NCBI RefSeq assembly: GCF_014200495.1
Contig: NZ_JACHBY010000019.1
Location: forward strand, 1 to 10,561
Direction of reading: 5' to 3'
Source: Mucilaginibacter geliditolerans
GTDB taxonomy: Bacteria; Bacteroidota; Bacteroidia; Sphingobacteriales; Sphingobacteriaceae
DNA length: 10,561 nucleotides
Both the position numbers and the translations under genes were made by a program. Of this stretch, positions 6,120 to 10,561 are shown piece by piece; the stretch's first letter is position 1, and the number at the start of each line of letters is the position of its first letter. The notes beneath the pieces are model-generated. The model did not search any database. It was not told where the DNA came from and saw nothing but the letters and a program-made list of their open reading frames with translations.

Positions 6120-7202
6120 ATTCTTCCGGTTATACCACGATATCACCAGCCTTACCATCTGGTTATAGGTCTTCAACCCTTGCGGCTGGTTATTTGCTTT
6201 TAAGAACTGGTCGTAGAAAATACTGCTTACAGCGTTGATCTCACTTTCGTGGGCCATCCAGTAGTTAAACTCAATAACAAAATCTTGGTGCACCGTTGGG
6301 GATACACGGGGCTTTAGTTGTTTGTGCAATACCGTATCACGCATATAAATATCGCGCATAAACTCATCTACCGCTTCATGATAGGCGGAGTAGCGCAATA
6401 GCCTATCCTTAGAGTTTATCCCCGCCAGAAAACCTACAAAATTGGCTTCATCCTCTGCGCCATAGCCCATTTGGTGCGACATTTCATGGCAAGCCACAAA
6501 CGGACGGATAAATATGGGCATCTGGTAGTTCATCTGCGCCTCGCTGGTAAAGGGGTTATAATAGCCCGATGTACCCATCATATTGATCAATGGCGTAAAC
6601 AGGGAAAGCTTAACATCCGGGTCATAGGTATAAAAATCAGCCGAACCAGCCGAGAGTGTGCGGATTGCCCCTATTGCCGTTTGGCGAATAGTGCTGTTAC
6701 TTTGCTGCAGATCGGCGGTGGTGACACGTGCCCGGGTGGCGTTGGCACTGTCGATCAATATTTTGGTAAGCGAGGTAAGTTCTTCGGTGCTGTAACTGGT
6801 ATCCACCAGTTTTAACCGCTCGGCAGCCGATGGCCTGAAATAGTTTATCCCCCAAAGCAGGTAAAAGGCCAGCATGCCTATCTGCACACCCATTATCATC
6901 CCCAAACATAAAATACCGGCTTGTTTAAACAGCTTTTTAAATAACAGCCTGATAAGCATTACCAGGTAATAGATGATAAAGCCGATAACTATGAGATACA
7001 ATACATCGCCCACACTAAAGGGCAGCAAATTAAAAACCGGGTGAAAAACCCGGCAAATAAAAAGGTATACACCTTTGGAGTAATACCGCTCAATAAATTG
7101 TGGATGATCCTCCAGCAGGCCCAGTAAAAAAAGAGCAAAGGCAAGAATTATAATGGTGATAATCCTTGCCTTTGCTACATTTTTATTCTTTTTATTAAGC
7201 AT
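6111..7202 (-). CDS. DUF3810 membrane protein with HExxH motif (metallopeptidase-like)
   Basis: A 363-residue protein with three or four N-terminal membrane helices (about 12-30, 44-60, 65-90, 96-120), then a large domain that includes VACHEMSHQMG (236-246). HEMSH (239-243) with Gly246 is the zinc-binding HExxHxxG pattern, and EDEANF (250-255) supplies acidic residues in the place of the third ligand in gluzincin-type peptidases. This is the organisation of DUF3810, common in Bacteroidota and, to my knowledge, without established function. Proteolysis is therefore inference from the motif. If helices are as drawn, the catalytic domain is outside the membrane. It follows the DUF2911 gene by 75 bases on the same strand and precedes the 66-residue gene. 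Full length for the family; start at the first ATG, just before a Lys-rich N-terminus. Confidence 0.87.
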   Translation of the reverse strand: MLNKKNKNVAKARIITIIILAFALFLLGLLEDHPQFIERYYSKGVYLFICRVFHPVFNLLPFSVGDVLYLIVIGFIIYYLVMLIRLLFKKLFKQAGILCLGMIMGVQIGMLAFYLLWGINYFRPSAAERLKLVDTSYSTEELTSLTKILIDSANATRARVTTADLQQSNSTIRQTAIGAIRTLSAGSADFYTYDPDVKLSLFTPLINMMGTSGYYNPFTSEAQMNYQMPIFIRPFVACHEMSHQMGYGAEDEANFVGFLAGINSKDRLLRYSAYHEAVDEFMRDIYMRDTVLHKQLKPRVSPTVHQDFVIEFNYWMAHESEINAVSSIFYDQFLKANNQPQGLKTYNQMVRLVISWYNRKNVH

Positions 7203-7250
7203 TATTTGATGACCCGGAGATTTGATAATTTAAAAATGGTTTATTAATCT

Positions 7251-7273
7251 CTAATCACCAAACACTAATTACT
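7251..7273. repeat. Degenerate CTAATCACCAAACACTAATT repeat
   Basis: This is the reverse-complement relative of the units at 5786-5817, placed five bases downstream of the DUF2911 stop on the minus strand. Confidence 0.4.
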
Positions 7274-7277
7274 GTAA

Positions 7278-7805
7278 CTACTTAACTTTAACCGGGATTT
7301 CCAATTTATCCCAGATCATGCTAAAGCCTTTATCGGTTACTGTGTAGATCATTCTTTCATGCATCGCAACTGTCACTGGTTTTACTTTTACACGCAAAAC
7401 ATCTTTGCTCTTGTCATATTTAAATGCCCCCCATTGGTAGGCAACACTGTTAAAAATAACTGTCCATGCACCTGTTTTAGTTGGGATAACAAAAAATCCA
7501 TAAGTACCGGCAGGCAGTGATTTACCTTCTACCTTAATTGGCTTGTCAGTAGTAAACCTGGTAGCCTCATTAGCACCGGCTCTGTAAACGGTATCATATG
7601 GTTCTAATTTGCCCCATATTACGCGTCCTCTTACCGATGGGCTGCCATAGTTAATAGTGATGGTTGCTTCGTTAACTTTACCACTAACACTATCACGTGG
7701 ACTAAGCGGTGGTTTTTTAGCGTCCTGTGCTTTAGTTGTTAGTACCGAAAACATACAGGCTACTGCAAAAAGCAATACAGCCTTTAATTTAAATGATCTG
7801 TTCAT
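7278..7805 (-). CDS. DUF2911 secreted protein
   Basis: A 175-residue protein of family DUF2911. A signal peptide covers residues 1-26 (Lys-containing N-region, hydrophobic core 10-22, cleavage after TKA before QD), so the mature protein is periplasmic or exported. The family signature is complete: ATITINYGSPSVRGRVIWG (47-65), RAGANEATRF (75-84), LPAGTYGFFVIPT (97-109) and WTVIFNS (114-120). The mature fold is expected to be beta-rich. The molecular function of DUF2911 is not known to me. It is first of three minus-strand genes (DUF3810 and the 66-residue gene follow). A TACCTTTA box lies about 28 bases before the ATG, and a CCGGTTTTGTTACAA motif with an inner palindrome lies 75 bases upstream. 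Confidence 0.93.
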   Translation of the reverse strand: MNRSFKLKAVLLFAVACMFSVLTTKAQDAKKPPLSPRDSVSGKVNEATITINYGSPSVRGRVIWGKLEPYDTVYRAGANEATRFTTDKPIKVEGKSLPAGTYGFFVIPTKTGAWTVIFNSVAYQWGAFKYDKSKDVLRVKVKPVTVAMHERMIYTVTDKGFSMIWDKLEIPVKVK

Positions 7806-7832
7806 AATAGGATGGGATTAATTATTAGTGTA

Positions 7833-7840
7833 TAAAGGTA
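7833..7840 (-). promoter_or_regulatory. Candidate -7 box for the DUF2911 gene
   Basis: Reads TACCTTTA on the minus strand, a 7/8 match to TAnnTTTG, leaving a leader of about 25 bases. A matching upstream TTTG box at normal spacing is not evident. Confidence 0.35.
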
Positions 7841-7880
7841 TAATGAAATTTCAATCGCTGTTTATAATGACTGATAATAT

Positions 7881-7898
7881 CCGGTTTTGTTACAAAAC
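7881..7898. promoter_or_regulatory. Repeated upstream motif, copy B, with operator-like palindrome
   Basis: CCGGTTTTGTTACAA (7881-7895) repeats the motif at 4361-4374. It overlaps the perfect palindrome GTTTTGT-T-ACAAAAC (7884-7898), 7-bp arms around one base, in the divergent region between the DUF2911 gene and the second GT39 gene. It may be a regulator site for either gene. Confidence 0.35.
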
Positions 7899-7995
7899 AA
7901 TTAAAATTTGGCATGAAATATGAACGAATTAATTGAAACCCACATTGCAGTTAGGAATTGACCGTAAAAGGTTAAACAATTGTTGTGAGTTTTTG

Positions 7996-8021
7996 CCCTT
8001 GCCGTGAGGCAAGGGTTTTTT
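7996..8021 (+). terminator. Plus-strand intrinsic terminator without an upstream plus-strand gene
   Basis: CCCTTGCC-GTGA-GGCAAGGG is a perfect 8-bp GC-rich stem with a tetraloop, followed by six T's. The T-run exists only in the plus orientation. The nearest upstream gene (DUF2911) runs the other way and the GT39 gene starts 63 bases downstream. It therefore ends either a small RNA made from about 7840-7990 or a leader of the GT39 gene. Confidence 0.85.
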
Positions 8022-8072
8022 ATTGGCCAAAATTATCCTGCAATAAAATAAAAAAATATTGGCGCATATCAT

Positions 8073-8080
8073 TTACTTTG
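8073..8080 (+). promoter_or_regulatory. Candidate -7 box for the second GT39 gene
   Basis: TTACTTTG is a 7/8 match to TAnnTTTG and ends four bases before the ATG at 8085. If it is used, the transcript has almost no leader. No good upstream box is seen. Confidence 0.3.
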
Positions 8081-8084
8081 CTGA

Positions 8085-9734
8085 ATGAAAGAAAGGAACA
8101 GGCAGTTCTACATCTTATTGTTTGTTTTGGCTATTGTGGTTAACCTGGCAGGTATCAGCGTAAAGTTTTTTACGGATGATCCCGGTTTATATGCCTCCAT
8201 TGCTAAAAGTTTCATTTACAAAAAAGAACTGCTGGGCCTGTTCACCTATAATCAGGCCTGGCTCGATAAACCCCACTTCCCTTTTTGGGTTATCCTGTGC
8301 AGCTTTAAAATATTTGGCATAAGTGCCTGGGCATACCGGTTGCCTGCACTGTTCTTTTTTGCACTCAGTGTTGTTTACACTTTCCTGTTCACCAAAAAAC
8401 ATTATGGGTTCGAAGTAGCCGCCATTGCTGCTTTAATTTTGATGACGGCACTAAACTCCCTCATGAGTAATGTAGATGTAAGGGCCGAACCTTATTTGAT
8501 GGGCTTAATTATAGGTAGTATCTATCATTTATCCCGCCTCGAAGAGCGCTTCAGTATTACAGACCTGTTACTGACTGCCCTGTTTACCGCCTGCGCCATG
8601 ATGACTAAGGGTGTATTTGTTATAGTTCCTATTTACGGGGCACTATTGGGGCAGCTTTTATTGCAGCATAAATTAAAACACCTATTTAATTTTAAATGGA
8701 TAGTACTGATACTGCTCACAGCTATATTTATTCTCCCTGAGCTGTACGCGCTATATGTACAGTTCGACCTTCACCCCGAAAAGCTGGTTTTCGGCAGGCA
8801 TAATGTATCGGGCATTAAATGGTTTTTTTGGGATAGCCAGTTTGGGCGCTTTGCCAACAGCGGCCCCATTAAACGGCAATCGGGCGATATATTTTTTTAT
8901 GTACACACCCTGCTATGGGCTTTTGCACCCTGGTGCCTGCTGTTTTATTACGCCATATTCAAAAATCTGAAAGAAATAGTATTGAAGCGCAAAATGGCTG
9001 AGTATTATACTTTAAGCGGAGGTTTATTGCTGTTGTTGCTCTTCTCTGTATCAGGTTTTCAGCTTCCTTTTTATACCAACAGTATTTTTCCGCTTTTCGC
9101 CATTATAACCGCGCCTTATTGTTATATGCAACTGAGCAAATTTGGCACCAAATTCAGGTTGATAGGCCAGTGGCTGTACATCGTTTTGCTGCCCTTAGCC
9201 ATAATAGCAATTAATTGTTTTATGAGGCCCGTAAACCAGTTTTATTTTGCTTTTGATTGCCTCATATTCGGGATACTTATATACCTTATTGTTACCCGAA
9301 TTAAGGAAGATTATAAACGGGTATTTATGCTCAGCTGCGCGGTAATATTATTTGCCAACTTTTACCTCAACACCGTTTTTTATGAGCAATTAACCGTTTA
9401 TAAAGGGCAGATAACTGCTGCTGATTATGCTAATCAAAAGAATTTTGATAAATACCATTTGTACTCGTTGCGGATGGAGAACAATATTTTCCAGTTCTAT
9501 TGCAAAAGGCCGGTTGATTATGTTCCGCTGGAGCAGTTCAGCACATTTAAACCTGCGGATAGTTCAGCGTTTTATGTGAGCCAACAGTCAATGGATCAAT
9601 TGGTGCAGGCGCATGCTGATTTTAAGGTGATCAAAGCTTTCCCGAATTTCCCGCAGGAAAACATGTCGCTAAAGTTTATAAACCTGGCAACCCGGCAAAC
9701 CACATTGGACCACGTTTATCTGATCACCAAATAA
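8085..9734 (+). CDS. GT39 / ArnT-like polyprenyl-phosphate-sugar glycosyltransferase, copy 2
   Basis: A 549-residue polytopic membrane protein, paralogue of the product of 455-2125. The same landmarks occur in the same order: acidic first loop TDDPGLYASIAK (30-41; Asp31/Asp32 the likely catalytic acid by family analogy), WLDKPHFPFW (59-68), DVRAEPYL (131-138), HPEKLVFG, and the FFWDSQFGRF loop followed by a GPIK turn. By eye the first 300 residues of the two proteins align with hardly a gap, and the C-terminal soluble parts diverge strongly, as expected if the copies use different acceptors. Two or three Lys/Arg residues precede helix 1. The enzyme should use a lipid-linked sugar at the periplasmic face; donor and acceptor are unknown. 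Its stop codon is one base from the convergent stop of the next gene, leaving no room for a terminator between them. Confidence 0.88.
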   Translation: MKERNRQFYILLFVLAIVVNLAGISVKFFTDDPGLYASIAKSFIYKKELLGLFTYNQAWLDKPHFPFWVILCSFKIFGISAWAYRLPALFFFALSVVYTFLFTKKHYGFEVAAIAALILMTALNSLMSNVDVRAEPYLMGLIIGSIYHLSRLEERFSITDLLLTALFTACAMMTKGVFVIVPIYGALLGQLLLQHKLKHLFNFKWIVLILLTAIFILPELYALYVQFDLHPEKLVFGRHNVSGIKWFFWDSQFGRFANSGPIKRQSGDIFFYVHTLLWAFAPWCLLFYYAIFKNLKEIVLKRKMAEYYTLSGGLLLLLLFSVSGFQLPFYTNSIFPLFAIITAPYCYMQLSKFGTKFRLIGQWLYIVLLPLAIIAINCFMRPVNQFYFAFDCLIFGILIYLIVTRIKEDYKRVFMLSCAVILFANFYLNTVFYEQLTVYKGQITAADYANQKNFDKYHLYSLRMENNIFQFYCKRPVDYVPLEQFSTFKPADSSAFYVSQQSMDQLVQAHADFKVIKAFPNFPQENMSLKFINLATRQTTLDHVYLITK

Positions 9735-9735
9735 A

Positions 9736-9954
9736 TTAGTTGGCAAGGGCATCTGCAGGTGCATCATCCTTTATTTCCTGCCAAAAAATTGTCTCAATAT
9801 AGATGTTGTTTTTTATAGCTACCTGCGCCTTTACCTTTTCAAGCTCTTCTTTTATTTTATCTTTTTCAAGCTCCCCGTTCAGGGTGTGGTAGTAAATCAC
9901 ATAACCAGTCGCGCTGTTTATGAGTTTAAAGTGTTTGTCCTGCGCTTTCATCAT
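9736..9954 (-). CDS. Hypothetical protein, 72 residues
   Basis: Unrecognised. Two short strand-like stretches (8-12 and 17-23, the latter GYVIYYH-like) are followed by a strongly charged helix (27-44, rich in Glu and Lys, possibly coiled coil) and another strand (49-57), then an acidic Ala-rich tail. No signal peptide or membrane helix. Two adjacent ATG codons (9954 and 9951) could start it. It lies 31 bases after the stop of the 87-residue gene on the same strand, so the two probably form one transcript. Its end meets the second GT39 gene tail to tail with one base between stops. Function unknown; the real-gene call rests on position and codon pattern. Confidence 0.65.
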   Translation of the reverse strand: MMKAQDKHFKLINSATGYVIYYHTLNGELEKDKIKEELEKVKAQVAIKNNIYIETIFWQEIKDDAPADALAN

Positions 9955-9985
9955 CCATTGCTTTAATGAGTATAAAACAATTGTA

Positions 9986-10249
9986 TCAGGAAATGGTTTT
10001 TTGCTTTGCGCGTGAAGTTCTAAATAATGACGCTACGCTTACTAATGCGTCATTATCAATCGTTTCGGGGTTTTCAAATTGTTGCATTATCAATGTTATA
10101 GGGAATGTTATACCACCGCCGGTGGTCTTAACCAACACGTTCTCCGTTCGGACAGTGTGGCCTTTATAGTCGCCTATTAACTCATTATAATGTGATAATC
10201 TCATCAATAATTCAACAATTGCGTATGCGGGGATATTGTTTTTAGGCAT
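9986..10249 (-). CDS. Hypothetical protein, 87 residues
   Basis: Unrecognised small protein. The frame is open from a TTG at 10258, but ATG at 10249 (MPKNNIPAYA) is the better start. The order is helix (8-19, AIVELLMRLSHY), a loop with GDYKGHTVRT (25-34), a strand pair around LVKTTGGGITFPI (38-50), and a C-terminal helix (68-78). The helix, KGH motif and ITFPI strand faintly recall the dsRBD-like fold of HicA toxins, which carry a GSH motif before a strand ending in VP. The match is too weak to name, and the following gene is not HicB-like. A TAAATTTG box, exact to the Bacteroidota -7 consensus, ends six bases before the ATG. First gene of a two-gene unit with the 72-residue gene. Confidence 0.65.
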   Translation of the reverse strand: MPKNNIPAYAIVELLMRLSHYNELIGDYKGHTVRTENVLVKTTGGGITFPITLIMQQFENPETIDNDALVSVASLFRTSRAKQKTIS

Positions 10250-10255
10250 ATAGCG

Positions 10256-10263
10256 CAAATTTA
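10256..10263 (-). promoter_or_regulatory. Candidate -7 box for the 87-residue gene
   Basis: Reads TAAATTTG on the minus strand, an exact TAnnTTTG match, six bases before the ATG at 10249. The implied leader is very short. The upstream TTTG box is not convincing. Confidence 0.4.
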
Positions 10264-10353
10264 CGTTAACAAATCAAGAGCTATTAATTAAAGTTACGTA
10301 AAATGTTTATTATTGGTTAACATGAATTTAACAAAGTTTATTTTTTCTTAGTT

Positions 10354-10441
10354 CCCCTCTTGAGGGGGGGCGCGGTAGGCAGTGCGGCTGCAGGGGTGTG
10401 TTATGCGCAGAAAGGACACACCCCTCCACCCCTCTCAAGAG
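10354..10441. repeat. CCCCTC-ended palindromic element, copy 2, right end cut
   Basis: The left end folds as CCCCTC-TT-GAGGGG (10354-10367). Inner arms AGGGGTGTGT (10392-10401) and ACACACCCCT (10416-10425) are perfect complements. The right end, CCCCTCTCAAGAG, should by symmetry continue with GGG to complete its hairpin but changes at 10442 to TAATAGCCC. The break coincides with the end of the IS sequence to the right. Related to the element at 2928-3035. Confidence 0.65.
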
Positions 10442-10561
10442 TAATAGCCCATCATAAGACAGTTGACATTAAACTTCTATTGAGAAGGAGGTCAAAATTC
10501 GATTTGTTAGCTCTATGATTATATTTAAAAGTAAACTCGTTTAAATAAGATTGAAGATGCC
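10442..10561 (-). mobile_element. End of an IS1595-family insertion sequence (partial)
   Basis: The window ends inside a mobile element: the stretch contains the C-terminus of an ISXO2-like transposase and about ten bases beyond its stop. The outer tip is placed at about 10442 because the flanking palindromic repeat loses its symmetry there. The other end and any 8-bp target duplication lie outside the window, so the exact tip is an estimate. Confidence 0.6.
10452..10561 (-). CDS. IS1595/ISXO2-like transposase, C-terminal 35 codons (partial)
   Basis: Too short for a standard ORF listing, but one minus-strand frame from the window edge reads HLQSYLNEFTFKYNHR followed by a stretch ending NFDLLLNRSL and MSTVL, then TGA. 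HLQxYLxEFxFxxN is the C-terminal signature of IS1595-family (DDE_Tnp_IS1595, ISXO2-like) transposases, which cut and rejoin DNA at the element ends. The other two minus-strand frames stop within 12 codons. The stop lies close to the family's natural C-terminus, so this end looks intact. The N-terminal zinc-binding and catalytic parts would lie beyond 10561; whether the gene is whole is unknown. Confidence 0.82.
   Translation of the reverse strand, partial: HLQSYLNEFTFKYNHRANKSNFDLLLNRSLMSTVL

Noticed and set aside
7920..7961. 13-residue open frame (MNELIETHIAVRN) before the orphan terminator, a possible leader peptide
   Set aside because: No run of regulatory codons, no ribosome site and no antiterminator pairing was found; kept only as part of the small-RNA or leader observation.
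1..10561. tRNA, rRNA, CRISPR array, replication origin or attachment site
   Set aside because: No cloverleaf with a TTCRA T-loop, no regularly spaced direct repeats, and no rRNA-like conserved stretch was seen on either strand.

Overview
The window looks like a chromosomal segment of a Bacteroidota bacterium of the Sphingobacteriaceae type; Mucilaginibacter or Pedobacter would fit best. The basis is the set of families (DUF2911, DUF3810, a DUF1624-type acyltransferase relative, ECF sigma factor, GT39 glycosyltransferases), a moderate G+C content judged by eye, TAnnTTTG-like promoter boxes close to start codons, and several intergenic palindromic repeat families typical of this group. The genus is an inference from memory of such genomes, not from a search.

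Layout. 1-454 has no convincing gene and is a mosaic of dispersed-repeat sequence. 455-2125 (-) is a polytopic GT39/ArnT-like glycosyltransferase. Its upstream region carries an 80-bp REP-like hairpin (2210-2289). 2384-2890 (+) is a lone 168-residue beta-rich protein of unknown function, followed by a CCCCTC-ended palindromic element (2928-3035). 3100-4296 (-) is a DUF1624/YeiB-like membrane protein. 4445-5691 (-) is a tight three-gene cassette: ECF sigma factor, two-helix membrane protein with an RG-rich tail, and a 73-residue protein resembling a ferredoxin-like fold. A perfect 28-bp hairpin terminator (5728-5787) separates it from 5832-7805 (-), which holds DUF2911 (secreted), DUF3810 (membrane, HExxH) and a 66-residue hypothetical protein.

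8085-9734 (+) is a second GT39 glycosyltransferase, clearly paralogous to the first, so the two copies sit at either side of the block and face outward. A strong plus-strand terminator (7996-8021) lies before it with no plus-strand gene upstream, which suggests a small RNA or an attenuated leader. Its stop codon is one base from the convergent stop of a two-gene minus-strand unit of small unknown proteins (9736-9954 and 9986-10249). The right edge holds a second CCCCTC-ended palindrome (10354-10441) that stops abruptly where the C-terminal end of an IS1595/ISXO2-like transposase begins (10452-10561, minus strand, cut by the window edge).

Functional reading. Most genes concern the envelope: two lipid-linked-sugar transferases, a membrane acyltransferase-like protein, a membrane metallopeptidase-like protein, a secreted DUF2911 protein and an ECF regulator. 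No classical defence system, CRISPR array, tRNA or rRNA was seen. The best candidate for an undescribed unit is the ECF sigma/membrane/ferredoxin-like cassette, which lacks a recognisable FecR- or RskA-type anti-sigma factor.
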